64,000 nucleotides of DNA from Rallus limicola (Eukaryota; Chordata; Aves; Gruiformes; Rallidae). Location of the stretch: NCBI GenBank assembly GCA_022605955.1, contig JAKCOZ010000001.1, forward strand, positions 74,034,520-74,098,519, in the 5' to 3' direction. Both the position numbers and the translations under genes were made by a program. Of the stretch, positions 1-11,959 are shown in pieces. Position 1 is the stretch's first letter. Each line of letters begins with the position of its first letter. A model generated the notes under the pieces. It searched no databases. It was given only the letters and a program-made list of their open reading frames with translations, and was not told where the DNA came from.

Positions 1-95
1 TGCAAGTCCATCTTCCCATGAAAGAGATGATAATAAGCTCTGGCACGCCACATCAGACAGATGTAGGTGGCCAAGATTCCCATCTGAAGAATCCG
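1..95 (-). CDS. Candidate internal exon, cut by the window edge; unidentified
   Basis: The minus strand has a strong splice acceptor ending at position 96: a T-rich tract that finishes tttttgtccttcag. The following 95 bases are open in two frames. The first (phase 0) frame gives a hydrophobic stretch with ILATYICLMW followed by RARAYYHLF, which could be a membrane segment with a basic flank. The third frame is also open and gives a hydrophilic, serine- and leucine-rich peptide, so the frame is not settled. The exon runs off the left edge and its donor is not visible. Phase 0 would fit directly after the candidate exon at 5,616-5,769. I do not recognise the protein. The call rests on the acceptor and the open frame only. 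Confidence 0.3.
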
Positions 96-3000
96 CTGAA
101 GGACAAAAAATGAAAAATATAGAACTCCATAAAAGGAAGGTACCACGCTAACAAAGTCAACCAGAAAGGGCACAGGGGAAATTTAGACGGCTAAGAAGGA
201 ATCTGAAAAGTACATGTTTGGAGAGGTTAAAAAAAGAAAGAAAAAAGATAAGCAAGTCTTCAATTAGATTTAAATACTGAAAACATTTCCTTTTCCCAGT
301 GAAAAAATAATTTTCAAGAAAAATATTAGTGTAACAGTTTTGAATTAAAGAATGGCAAGAGGAAAAAAGGTAAACATCACTCAAAATCTAAGCAAGACCT
401 TCAATTACAATTATTTATAATTCTAACCTCTGGACCTGAAAGACAGCCTGAACGCATTTTGAGTTCATTTTTCAGAATGCTGATAGCCAGTGAAGGCAAG
501 GAAGTGTACTCTTACATCTGCTAAGCGCGCTCGGCAAAACCAAACGAAGACACGTAAAAGAAAACAGAAAACTTCCTCCAGTGCATAATGGAAGAGGAAG
601 TGGTGCAGGAGTAAGTTGTTTATTCGGGGACCTGCATCTTTCAAGCAGCGATCCAGCAGCTGTTGTACTCACTGCTTATCTTTGCGACTAACCTCTACAG
701 CGGAGGTGGTGGATTGCATATGGTGCTTGTCATTAGACTTCTGAGGGGATTTCCAGGCATTCAGCCCACAGCACAGTTCATCTGCCTCCAAGGTAAATGG
801 GAGCTTTAGTATTTAATTCCATAGCAGCAGAGAGAAATCATGAGTGCTTTTAAATCACCACCCCTTACTTGGGTACATACTTCTCTTACTTACAGACACC
901 TGAAACAGCCTCTGATAACTGCTCTAAAAAAATTGCAGAAAAAGAGATGTCTGCATAAAACTCCCCAGAGGGACTGGTCCGGGGTTCAGACTATTTCTTT
1001 GCTGAAATGGATGTCTAATCTGTCTCAAACAGCTTTGTGAGGACATTTCTCTAGGCCTTCCAGACTTCCAGCACTATCTACAGTGGGATCTTATTATCAG
1101 ACATTGCTGGGAGAAATAAAAATGATGAAAAAATACAAAATGCAATAGAGAGGAAATAAATGTAAGTTACTCAGGCTCTCCCCACCTGTAGTCACTACAC
1201 ATTATTTGGGCTTGAAACTGACCAAATTATTTGCTATCTGGACACAGTGACTGCGCATCTGCTGAACAACCAATGGGATATGTGGAAGAAAGGTTCACCT
1301 GAAGGATGCTGGTTTTAAAGTGTATTGGCCAACTTTGCTGTTCTTACATATAGGGAAAGGAAAAGGGAAGAGTTGGGCTGTGCCTCTTCCAGCCATACAT
1401 TTTTATTCAGTACTACTTTCGAAATGTACTTTTGCCATCACTAATGGGAGCAGAGTGTCTTTTTTTTTTCATTAATTAGAGGTAAGAAAGCAAGATGATA
1501 TTACCAAAAGCAGTCACAGCTGATTTAGTTTTGCTGGCGTGGAAGTCAATGGAGATTTCAACACGGACTGGACACGTGGATTTCAATTGACAACAAGGGC
1601 TTTAGGACAGTACAATAAATATGTTCAGTAGCACCCACCTCCCTTCCTAAGCTGTCCTGCAGCAGCTAGCAGAGCTAACAGCAGAGTATGGTGCTGCTCA
1701 GTCTGTATTTCGGCAGCACAGCCTGGCCCTAAGTAAATAATCCTAAACAGTAATTCTTGGTTAAGAGTTCATTACACAGGAGGTTCCAAATAGAAGAGGG
1801 AAAGAGAAAGAAGTCTCTAAAACATAGCCATTTACAGTTGTTCGCCGTTACAGTCACACCTAGTAAAACTGCGTGAGTTAAAGCAAATAATAATAATAAT
1901 CTGAATTAAGCTAAATGAAATTTGTCAGAACGGAAAGAAAACAAATCCAAAGCCTTGACAGCAACATAAAACCAGAGTTCTGCCCATTCCCCTCATAATG
2001 GCTTTTCTATTGAGCTTCGTTCTGACCTTTTATTATTTTCCCAACGTTGAAGAATATTGCTTTTCAAAATTCTTCACGTTCTTTGCTACCCCTGCCATTA
2101 TTCCCACTCCTATTGTTAAGAGCTGTTAGCCACTACTGTTGCAGGGTACATGGCAGTGCTGCCCCTTAAAAAAGAGGCAAGAGCACAAGTACTTTTTGAG
2201 GAGGGAAAAAACTAAATCTAAATGTTTCCCACTCTTCCTTGTAGAGGCTAAAGCTACATTTTGTTACAAAATTAAATAATAAAGTAACTACATGAATAAA
2301 TAATAACTATGCTGAGAGACTGAAAAGCATGAAATCAATTTACTGCTGGAAGGGAGGGGAAAAAAGACAGTTCTATATGACTTAACTGAACTTAAATAGA
2401 CATTGTCCCGATCCAGTAATTGTTCCATGTTCAGAACATCTATTGAATTCTATGGGAGCTCCAAAACCAGATCAATTAGAGGATCAGAGTTGTTTGGGAA
2501 AGGCCTGCCCATCACTTTGAGAAATCAAACCAGACAGACATTGAAACAGAATGTAAACCCATGACTAGTGTACAAGATTAAACAAATGAGGCTGTGCAAA
2601 TCCTGCAGCCCATAAAGAAGCACATGGGCACGCACAATACTAAGGGTGCCTCGTAAAACCAGGTCTTGCGTGCGGTGACAAAGGGCTTTGTCACTAACTT
2701 CAGTCTGAGCACGAACTGATGTATCCGAGTATGACCAGGCTTTGGGAGCAAAAGTCAAACCCTGACAGTAAGCTATAGATACTAATTTAATTTGCACTGC
2801 GTGTTTAAAAACCACTGGATCAACACACAGCCCAGCAGCTCTTTGCACCAGCAGAAGGCCTGTCAGAGTACAACTCTGCCCTTAAGCAGAGGCGAAATGC
2901 TGGCTCCAGTCCAAAGCAACCAAGACCAACACGCAAACAAAAATCTGCTTCCAGGCTTGCAGCTGGATCCTAGTGGACAAACCCCTGTGCTGCTGTTGAG

Positions 3001-4279
3001 CCCTGCTGATTTTAGCCCTGCAAAAGCCCAGAGACCTAACTGATTTTGACCCTTAGTTCCTAAGAAATACTGTAAGAGCTATTTTAAAATGAGGATCAAA
3101 GAGGAAAATTTATAAAGATATTATTTAGCTTTTTTTCTCTCAGTTGTTTACAAGTGGCATCTAAATGCACATCCATTAATCCCTTATCAGTATTTCCATG
3201 CTGCACAGTCAGTTTCATGGATCAGTTTTACACCGTTGGAAAGTCTCACCTAGATACTCCTGAAGGTCTCTGAGGAAAAGTACTCATACTCAAGCATGCT
3301 TCAGTACAACAGTAAGCGGCCTGATGTAGGATATTCGGTCTTTAGCCAATTTTAATGGGTTCTGACTTCAGCAGTCAAGATCTTGTTTTGCTTTACAGTG
3401 ACAGCTGGTTGTGCAAACAAAGTCTAATAATAAAAGATAACAATGATATATTGGTGTTTTTTCTAAATGGCAGTACAAGTCATCGAGTAGTTCAAAGTTT
3501 TTTCAACTCCAAGTAGCAAGTTCTCACCATGAAGAGTATCACCAGTTCAGCTACACTCCCCAGTTCACACAGCCATATAAAAAAATATTTCAGAAGGACT
3601 TCAAGGGGTTGCATGAAGAGTCATACACAGTCAGGAAAAAAAGGTCCTTCTCTGGCAATTACCAGAAACGCATACACAGAGTGAGGCAAATACAGTGACT
3701 GTTACTCCAGCATATCTTCCCGATTCCTCACAACTCATAGACTTCCAAAGCACCCCAAGATAGAGCCTCCAGGCTTTATCTACATCTTTGCATTCAACAG
3801 CCATGATGGACTTTTCTTCCACCCACTGGTCCGACTGCTTTATAGAACAGTTACACGTCAGACTATCCATAACCTCCTGTGGCAGTTTCACAGACTTGGC
3901 CTCAAAGCAGATACAACTGTACCTGTTCCATTCGAGACAGAAGAAACCCCCACAATGTGGTTTCACAATGCCTGCCTTGTATGCCAACGCAAAGCAGGCC
4001 TTCACAGATCCTGCTGGGCAGCTTAAAACACCACCAGTAACTACCATTTCGGATATGTTCCCCATATATCACTAACGCTGTAGTGATGTAGAGCACATGA
4101 AGCCAGTTCACATGCGAAGGATGGATGCCTTTTCCAAAACTGAAATTCTACACACTGAATCAAAGATTTTATCCGACTGTTCAACAGAAAATTCCCTCCT
4201 CCAGGTACAGCTAAAAAAAAATCTCCACCCAGCAGCAGTATTTAAAAGAGATGCTGCAGTTCCACCATCACTTCTGAAA
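96..4279. other. Non-coding stretch, no gene recognised
   Basis: AT-rich sequence with short A, T and AAT runs (for example an AAT run near 1,887). Several short open frames exist on both strands. The longest, 144 codons on the minus strand at 3,631-4,065, has no recognisable motif and no convincing pair of splice sites. Intronic or intergenic DNA is the simplest reading. Confidence 0.5.
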
Positions 4280-4375
4280 GATCATAGGAATATTCAGGTT
4301 CAGAGGGATCCCAGCAGTTCTCTGGTCTAACCTGCTCAAAGCAAGGTCAGCTGTGATCAAAGCAGGGCCGGCCAG
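4280..4375 (-). mobile_element. CR1 LINE fragment, antisense, degraded
   Basis: The plus-strand text reads as the reverse complement of a CR1 3' region. The order is a 'tcataggaatattcaggtt' segment, then 'gggatcccagcagttctctgg', then 'tctaacctgctcaaagcaaggtcagct', which is the familiar antisense CR1 pattern of avian genomes. It is short and diverged, so the subfamily cannot be named. No reading frame survives. Confidence 0.55.
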
Positions 4376-4710
4376 GAGCCAACGCAAAAGCCAGAGTCTG
4401 CTAGAATAGAATTTTCTCCCCTTACCCCTCAGTTCCTATTACATCGTTAGGGCAGCTGCTGCTGCTTATGTGAGAGAGTATGCAATTTAAAAAAAAACAA
4501 AACTAAACATTAGTTCTGCAGCTACATCAGTCCCTTGCTCTGGCTCCCCACACAACTGCCGAGCACCAGAAAGGATGCGTGACCGCCCTACACCGTAACA
4601 TCCCATCCTGGTGCCACTTCAAAGGGGCTGTACAGGTACAGAATCTTTCACTTTTGGACCATTCATTGTTAAGACAGATTAGTAGTTGATAAAATATGTT
4701 ATGACCTTAC

Positions 4711-4804
4711 ATTTTAGGAACCTTACAACTTCCTAGTAAAAACCCAGGTCCCTGGACATTTTAAGAACCTTACAACTTCCTAGTAAAAACCCAGGTCCCT
4801 GGAC
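4711..4804. repeat. 47-bp tandem duplication
   Basis: Two adjacent copies, 4,711-4,757 and 4,758-4,804, are identical except for one base (G in the first, A in the second, near the start of the unit). The near identity shows a recent local duplication, as made by replication slippage or unequal exchange. It lies about 330 bp right of the antisense CR1 fragment and outside any gene. Confidence 0.95.
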
Positions 4805-5615
4805 AACAAATTCAAGCCTATTGAGAACAACTTGCTTTTCCCAGCGACCATTCACAGGTGCTCTGAAGTACTCCGCAATCATTCAGCATTCATCCCAAAG
4901 GCTGGAAAAAGGACTCCTGTAACACGATTGCACCTTGCTGAAATAAAAGCATCAGCAGAGCTTCCCATCAAATCCTCTGTGTATCAAGCCCCCTGTTTTA
5001 AAGTCCTTCCTCTTCCTCCCCTACTCAGAAGTGTCGGATACATTTACATGACATCTTGAAAAAAAAAAATACAGTGAGTGGTGCAGAGATCCTTTGCTCC
5101 TATTTACCTCTTTCCTTAATATCAGATACACAGTTAAATGGCATACAATATATTTAAAATTAAAACACTTTTTCAAGTAATATAAAAAGATCCAGACACT
5201 CCATACCATATAATTAACTTGAGAAACTAGCTAAAAGAGCTTGGCAGGACTTGGAAAAGATTAATGCATGTGTAGATGAAAACATTCGTATTTGCGTTCA
5301 AAATACGTCTCCTCCTACGAGTAAGTGAGACCATACGTTTCAGCTGTGAAGTCTTCACACTACCAGGTCACCCTTGAAGAGTCTGGTACTGCTGGCCATC
5401 AGCCACAGCGTGCTAGTGAGCCCAGACACAGGAGGCCCTTGGCCCTTGAGCCCTCGCAGCCCTGTCAGGGAGCAGAGAGCGAGCGTGCCAGTGTGTCTCC
5501 AGGGACTGAGGAGGGACAGCTGAGGTGTGACATTCAGGGTGCGCACCTGAGGTGTGGGTGCTCCAGTTCACGCAGCCAGGATGTGTAGAGAGAATCTGTA
5601 CAACCATACTCTTAC

Positions 5616-5769
5616 CTGTCTGGTGCCCATTACTCTGCAGTGCTTGGTGTAATGGGTGACCTGAGCAACCTGATTTAACTTTAAATAGGATCTAACTTCA
5701 AAGCTGACCTTATTTTTAGTGTGGGTTTGAGCCACAAGCCTTCCACTGGCCCCTAAAACATTCTGTGAT
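5616..5769 (-). CDS. Candidate internal exon, 154 nt, unidentified protein
   Basis: On the minus strand a long T-rich tract (starting with a run of nine T) leads to an acceptor ending gatgcttatag at 5,770. The exon ends at 5,616 in ACAG followed by GTAAGAGT, a near-consensus donor. One frame stays open for all 51 codons after a single leading base and ends on a complete codon. The peptide is of ordinary composition: it begins SQNVLGASGRLVAQ and ends THYTKHCRVMGTRQ. The incoming phase matches the candidate exon at 7,271-7,326, where AG plus A makes an Arg codon. The outgoing phase 0 matches the candidate at 1-95. I do not recognise a family. An open frame of this size between good splice sites can occur by chance in 64 kb, so this is tentative. 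Confidence 0.3.
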
Positions 5770-6034
5770 CTATAAGCATCAAGAAGCCAACAAAAAAAAA
5801 GATTATTAAAACCAAGAAACAGAATGTACTGCACATGTTAATGCACGGTAACAAGTGGATTAAAGATTGAAATATCTGTGACCTGTTACTGTATTTACTC
5901 CAAAATACTTATTTCCAGAAAAGGTAAAATCTTGTTCACAGGTATTCACAGGTACTTTACAGAGACATAGTACAGGACGGAGGATAAGAGATCACAGAAG
6001 CCAGCCTTGTAGCTCTTAAAAGCAAGTAACATTC

Positions 6035-6412
6035 ATTGAGAAATAAAAAAGACTTTTATTGTTTACATAAGTATATTGTACAATTCTTTTCCATATCACC
6101 AGGCACAGAGAAGTGGAAGATTAAAAATTAAATTAAAAATATGCACAGAGTTTCAAAAGGGAGCAGCTTTTCTTCTCCCCTCTCCCATCACCACTGCCTA
6201 ACCGTGGGAATTTGGTCTCTGGTATAAAAAGAGAAGAGCAAAAACCCTTCAAAAAGACACAGTTGGGGTTTCATTTCCCTGAGTTTGAATCCACCTTGAT
6301 GAGTGGATTACAAACCCAAGCAAACTGAGCCTAAGGCTAATGAAAATGCAGTGGAATTGCAATACACCTAACCATCGCCGCTGCTCCTCTCACTTCTTCT
6401 TTTCATTCTACA
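6035..6412 (-). other. Candidate terminal exon with 3' untranslated region and poly(A) signal
   Basis: Reading leftward, a pyrimidine-rich acceptor ending cctatcttcag lies at 6,413. About 350 bases later there is an AATAAA hexamer on the minus strand (plus-strand tttatt at 6,055-6,060), preceded by AT-rich sequence typical of a transcript end. Depending on the incoming phase, translation would stop after two codons (GTA GAA TGA) or after 14 codons ending in a basic and serine-rich tail. This competes with the model in which 7,271-7,326 splices to 5,616-5,769. It could be an alternative last exon or chance. No homology is recognised. Confidence 0.22.
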
Positions 6413-7270
6413 CTGAAGATAGGATTAAGTGCAGGTGAGAAGAGAGGAAAAAAACCCCAACCCTGTGACTGTTTAAAGTATTAACTTCCAGCACAGCAAC
6501 TTGCAGAGTATCTGTGCTCCTGAGGACGATTTGTATTGCCACCAGCAAGACAGGGGATGAAAAAGAAGGGGGGGAGAAAAGAATGAAGGTGGAGTATCAG
6601 AAATAAAAATGTCATATGCAGTTGCGTCATCTGAAGTGGCGAGCAAGTGCTTTAGGATTTCAAATTATTAATACTTATTGTACACATTTCTGGCAACAAA
6701 AGCATGCATCAAAATAGTGAAAGTCATTTCTCAGAGTACTAGTTGCACAATATCTGTAGCAGGCTAGACCTCAAGTGAAAAATCAGAATAAGGAAAACCT
6801 GAGGCATGTGCAGCACAAGAGAAGGGCACCACAGAAAAGACACAGGGAGGTGTGGGCTGCTTACATCAAAATGGGTGCAATAAAGAGTCACACTTAAAAT
6901 CCAGGGAAGCTTTTCCAGCCCTGAGCAGTGTCATGCTCAAGTTCCTTCAAAAATCTGATCCTCTATCCCCTTTTTTGTAGAAATGCTACAAAATTAATTA
7001 TATGTCATCATCTCTCAGTATCTAAGGCCAGATATTTAGAAAATAGTAAAAGGTCTAACCACACTCTGTTTTCACAGCTAGAAGCATTTTCCTTTAATGT
7101 GCCTCACAAATTGGGCCCTTGGTCTGAGAGCCTATATCAAACTCATCCAAACACAGTGGCATCAACTGTAAAGCAATATGTGCTTTTGGACACAAAGAAG
7201 TAAAATTGGCCAAAAAATTAAGCTCATCTTCCCCACAGGCTCCACCATTGCCCACCTCCAACCTACTCAC

Positions 7271-7326
7271 CTTACTCCAATTCCAGTGAGCTCTGCATGA
7301 AGCACAAAGGTCAAGTTCTCCCCCAG
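7271..7326 (-). CDS. Candidate small internal exon, 56 nt
   Basis: The minus-strand acceptor is preceded by a clean pyrimidine tract (cttctttgctcctcctccttgtag). The donor is AGTAAG followed by GTGAGTAGG, a good match to consensus. Phase 0 is open throughout and gives LGENLTFVLHAELTGIGV plus two bases left over, which fits the incoming phase of the candidate exon at 5,616-5,769. A second frame is also open, so the coding phase is not proven. The protein is not recognised. Confidence 0.25.
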
Positions 7327-7897
7327 CTACAAGGAGGAGGAGCAAAGAAGCTGTGAGGAGAAGGCTACAGCTCTTCCAGGCTCCTTGGTTATATCAATCA
7401 AGAGATGTTCCCTTCGTCTGCTGCTCTGACATGTGTCCCACCCATGCCGCTCGCTTCCAGACCCACTGCCCTTGCTACCACCATTGCCAACACTGGGCAT
7501 CCCCTAGCACCTCCCAGTGACACAAGTGAAGAGGCTGTGGCTATAAATACTTTTTTCCTGATATTAAATTCTAAGGCAGACATCACTTTGCTTTCAAGCC
7601 AAGTAAGGAACTTTTACAGCACGTCAGGCTATTGTTTCCCAGCTAAGAAACACAAGGACTTGGATGCAGGTTTCCTTCTCTCAAACTTTTTTGCTGTTTT
7701 GGAACAATCTGTGTACCAACCCAGTCCTGTCAACAGGGCCACACACAAAACTCACCACTTCTTGTATGACCAAAAGAAGTACAAACCCTTGAAAGGAGTC
7801 GTTATTGGATTAGATTTTTTTTCTTAAAGGAAGTGCATTGGTTTTCTCCATTGATGATTTACTAAAAGATTAATTTGAAGACCACTTACTTACTCAC

Positions 7898-7983
7898 TGG
7901 TGACACATTCTGTCCCAAACACATTTTTGTGTGAGAGATGACATAGAGGTCAGCAGCAGCAGCAGACATTCCCCATGACTTTT
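7898..7983 (-). CDS. Candidate internal exon, 86 nt
   Basis: On the minus strand the segment ends TGTCACCA followed by GTGAGTAAG, a good donor. Its acceptor (cgcccgtaaag) has only a modest pyrimidine tract. After two leading bases, 28 codons are open and end on a complete codon. The peptide contains four alanines from a GCT run and then DLYVISHTKMCLGQNVSP. The outgoing phase fits the candidate at 7,271-7,326. An in-frame ATG (before the alanine run) is present but is not in a promoter-like setting. Tentative, with no family recognised. Confidence 0.22.
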
Positions 7984-8820
7984 CTTTACGGGCGGTTTAG
8001 GAACAACCCAGACACAATCCTGCAGCTATACAGGTGGTGATCCCAGACAAAAAATCATTGTCTGTGCCGTTACTGTGAAGCCAGCTGCCACCATGGAGAT
8101 GTCAGACAAAACGCAAACATTGCCTTCATAGCAACCCAGCGGTGACCAAACACTCAAGATACACACAGAGCAGAAAGCACCGAGTGCTCTCCCCTGGACA
8201 TTTGCCTCCATTCACTTGCTATGCCTCTCTCTATCACAACCATCTACATGATGCAAAGAAAGATAAAACAAGAAATTTCAGCAGTTGTCCACATTCTACC
8301 AATGTAGAGCATCATGAAATGTTCTGCATGACGGCAAAGAAAGAGTGAGAGAGGTTCAGAAAGACATGCAAGTCCATAACGCAGTCCCAGTCCATGAGCT
8401 GTTCTAGGGATTCAAAGATGACTATTTCCATATGGGAAGTTGGGCGTCTCTCTCTACTTGCTCATGTCAGTGCCAACAACCCCGTGAAACCTGGTATATG
8501 AAAATCTACCACATGGGGTACTGGAGCTATATGTGGTCAAGACTCGTTAGGACTTAATTCAGTGACATAATGTACAGAGCACTTTACTCTCTTTCGAGAA
8601 CAAATTATTTTTAGCTGTCCTTTGTTTAGTAACAATCAGTGCTTATGCTAAACTTATCAGACCACAAAAAACCCAGACTACCTATTAGCCAAATTTTACT
8701 TTTGATGGCAAACTTAATGACTTGAAAACTCAAAGGGAGTCTTGAACTGCAGCAGCATCCCACCCTTTGCATTGGTTTCTGTGGTAATTGTCAAGTGATA
8801 CAACTGTTTTTCTTCTTTTC

Positions 8821-8839
8821 TTTTTTTTTTTTTTTTTTT
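8821..8839. repeat. Poly(T) run of 19
   Basis: Uninterrupted T run after a T- and C-rich lead-in. It may be an old retroposon tail in antisense, but nothing recognisable lies next to it. Confidence 0.9.
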
Positions 8840-9807
8840 AAATAAGGCTCATTAAATCATTATGAAATATAATTACATAGTACCAAAAAGCTTTTTACCC
8901 ACTGTTAAGATATCCACAGTGGTGTTAAATATTTTATCTTATTGTCAGCTTACTATAAAAGGATTTTAACCTTTAGCCAATCTACCCTCACAACTGATTG
9001 TCACCTGTTACTGTGGCGCATCGCAAGGAGCCAGGGTTTCCCTGTGCACTGCTGTCCTTTCTAAGCAACGCACCTCACTTTCCACCTTAGCTCCTCTGCT
9101 TGTTTCAGTGAAATGAATGTGTGAAGCTATTCTCATATTCTCCAAAGTCAACAGCCAACGCAGAGGAATATGAGCCGCATCACTTTAAGGCTGTAGCGCC
9201 AACATATTTAGTGTGGTTTTTGTTTTAATTGGGCATTTTGGTTTAAATCCTGCTTTCTGACTGATGAATTTTTCGATTAATGCAACTCATTTTCAGCTTG
9301 GTATTTTGCCTAGTTTCCTTCAAATTGAAGCAATTACAGAAAAAATTAAGTGCTCCAATAATTTTAAACCTCTCTACACTCTGCAATATTATCACCGTAC
9401 TTCACTTTTTTTTTTTTTTAAAGGTGCAAGCTCTTCAGGAGTGCTTACTACTCAAGCATGCACATTCTGTGAACTGATTAAATATTATCAGACGATTTAC
9501 AATCTTTACAAGAGCTTTGGCTTTCCAACATTGAAAGCAAATGCTGTGCTAAACTCAGATGATGCTATGACACGGTATGCTCCAAACAAAAGAAATACCA
9601 AAATTATTTTCTTGGGCTCCATGCATACAGTAGCCAGAAAAAAAAACCCAACTCTTCAGAACTAAGGGTGAACTCTTTCTTCTCAGATCACAAGCCGGAG
9701 AACATAGGCCAAAGTCCTGCCAGACATATGTGTAGACCACTGCATGCAAAGCCCCATCAATTTCCATGCTGCTACAAAAGTACCAGTAAAGTTCCTTCTC
9801 TTGCTAC

Positions 9808-10347
9808 AGGTCCTACTATGTTCTGGTGAGACCTCACCTGGAATACTGTGTCCAGCTTTGGAGCCCTCAACACAAGAAGGGCATGGACCTGTTGGAGTGC
9901 ATCCAGAGAAGGACCACAAAAATTATCAAAGGGCTGGAGCACTTCTGTGAAGACAGGCTGAGACAGTTTGGCTTGTTCAGCTAGGAGAAGAGAAGGCTCC
10001 AGGGGGTACCTGAAAGGTGCCTGTAAGAAAGCTGTGGAAGAACTGTTCATGAGGGCATGTAGCAATAGGATGAGGGGTAATGGTATTAAACCGAAAAGGG
10101 GAGATTTAGGTTTGATATTAGGAAAAAATTCTTCAATACGAGGGTTGTAGATCACTGGAACAGGTTGCCCAGGGAGGTAGTGGAGGCCCCATCCCTGGAG
10201 GTATTCAAGGTCAGACATGATGGGGCTCTGAGCAACCTGACCTAGTGAAGATGGCCCTGCTTACTGCAGGGGGGTTGGACTAGATGACCTCTAAAGGTCC
10301 CTTCCAACCTAACACAGTCTATGACTCTATGATTCTATTCTATTCTG
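9808..10347 (+). mobile_element. CR1 LINE, 3' part, sense orientation
   Basis: This is a 5'-truncated CR1 non-LTR retrotransposon. It contains the end of the reverse transcriptase ORF ('gagacctcacctggaatact', 'gtccagctttggagccctcaa') and the standard 3' region. It ends in 'ggttggactagatgacct', 'aaaggtcccttccaacct' and a short repeat tail built on ATTCT (gattctattctattct). Relative to the usual CR1 consensus a short piece is missing near 10,015, where 'ccagggggtacctgaaaggtgcc' joins two blocks. Stops and indels break the frame, so it cannot make protein. CR1 is the main LINE family of birds and other reptiles and is strong evidence for the host group. Confidence 0.93.
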
Positions 10348-10928
10348 AACTATTTGTATGGGTGGGGCTTTAATGAACACATATTTCACTGTGAAGAAAA
10401 ACCTACCACAGGTAGACAAAAATGTTCATCTGAGGGGCTGCAAAGATATGAAATGACTACTGTCTTTGCAGTACAGCAGTCAGATTTCTGCTGCTCTTCT
10501 TATGTCAGGAGCTTGTATGTATGATTAAATGAGCTCTGGAGCAGGAAGGTATCTCATCTCACGCACTTAAATGCTATCTTAAGGAGTCCACTTTCACAAA
10601 TCTACTGCTCTTAATCATAATTTTAGTGCTCTTTCCGTGTACGTTTTTCAGAGTAGACATAAAGGTGATAAACCTACACATGGAAACCTTGTTATTTCTT
10701 TCTACCAGAAGAAGAAACTGAGGCAAAGAGACAGTTTTAAGCTAGTATTATGAAAAGAATAAAACCCAAAGAAATACACAGAACACAGATTCATGCCGCC
10801 AGTGCTTTCAGTGCAAGGCTTGGCTTCTTCCTGTATGTTACAGGGCATTTATAGTTTCAAAGAATACTGTACTATGTATGATGGTACACGACTACCCAAA
10901 AATAGGCTCGCTGCATCCTCTAACTTAC

Positions 10929-10968
10929 CTGTACTAAGACTATCCCTCATGTGTATTTTTTTAAACCA
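10929..10968 (-). CDS. Candidate micro-exon, 40 nt
   Basis: The donor on the minus strand is a textbook match (AGTACAG followed by GTAAGTTAG). The acceptor is preceded by ttactgttttttattgag. Only one of the three frames is open; it gives WFKKIHMRDSLST plus one base. Its outgoing phase matches the candidate at 7,898-7,983. The segment is short, so chance is a real possibility. Confidence 0.18.
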
Positions 10969-11777
10969 CTCAATAAAAAACAGTAACATAGCCACAATAT
11001 GTCAGTCTCCTGATGGTGTCAAGCATCTATTATTCCTTGCTTAAAGAGAAGGAAAAAAGCAACACAGGTTGTCTTTTTCTTCTTCTTTTTTTTTTGATCC
11101 CTGTTAAATACCGCAATAGCAGTTTGTAGGCTCAAGGGTAAGTTTTTGATTGCTCAACAAATGCCATTACATTCCACACAGATTTCTCCTGATTGACCTA
11201 AAAAGCAATCCCCTGGAGGTGGGGCAAAGGCTGATCAGCCTAATCATTTTTTTGTCCCACATACCATGATTTTTTCCCCACATACCAGGAGAACATCACT
11301 CCACTGCAGCATGTGAGAATACGTACTGTCAGGAGGACAAAGTTTGCAGAGGCAACTTCTGATCCCACCCTCAGGCATCTGTCTAAATATGAATTGTCCA
11401 AATTTAAATCCACCATCTATTGCCTAATGCAAAATCAGCACTTCAAGTATATTTACCATGTATTTCAATAAACACTTAACAAGACAGGGAAAGGAAAAAA
11501 AGATGGCAAGAAAGGAGGGGGAAGATTACAAATCAGCATTTACAGCAACATATTTTGTGTGTTCTCCCCATCTCCATTTTCAAACCTGTCTTCCCTTTCT
11601 TTGCTCGTTGGAGTCATCTTTCAACCTTGACCTTAGCAGAGGGAAAGAGATTAGCTTCAGTGCTAGGATAAGCAAGTCTTAAATAGCCTTTCTACATACA
11701 CATGTATAGGCCATTCATGTTAGTGAATGTCAGACACGGATCAAGGGAGAGTAGACATCACAGTGTAAAGGTCTCAC

Positions 11778-11959
11778 CACAGATCAGCCTGTCAGGATGC
11801 TGTAGGAAAATATGGATTCTTTCTACATCCCATGCCAAACGTGTGAATTTAGGAGGGATGTCAGGCTTCAGGTGGACGACACAAACTGGAATCCAAAGCT
11901 TCAAACTCTTCTTATTTACAGAAACCCATGAGCTCATCAGTAGGACTGCTCTGGAACTT
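11778..11959 (-). CDS. Candidate internal exon, 182 nt, unidentified
   Basis: This lies in the longest open frame of the region outside the CpG island and the provirus (98 codons, 11,758-12,054, minus strand). It is bounded by an acceptor with a moderate pyrimidine tract (ctaccctctctgacacaag) and a good donor (CTGTG followed by GTGAGACC). Sixty codons are open and include LKLWIPVCVVHLKPDIPPKF. The outgoing phase does not fit the 40-nt candidate at 10,929, so the two cannot be consecutive exons. No family is recognised. Confidence 0.17.

Noticed and set aside
3631..4065. 144-codon minus-strand open frame with many cysteines
   Set aside because: No recognisable domain and no convincing acceptor and donor pair at its edges. 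A plus-strand frame overlaps it, so chance is the better explanation.
5325..5607. GC-richer overlapping open frames on both strands
   Set aside because: Frames on both strands with no homology and no clear splice borders; a GC-rich local patch is the simplest reading.
9808..10347. Open frames of 148 and 60-78 codons over this interval
   Set aside because: They fall within the CR1 retrotransposon fragment and are not host genes.
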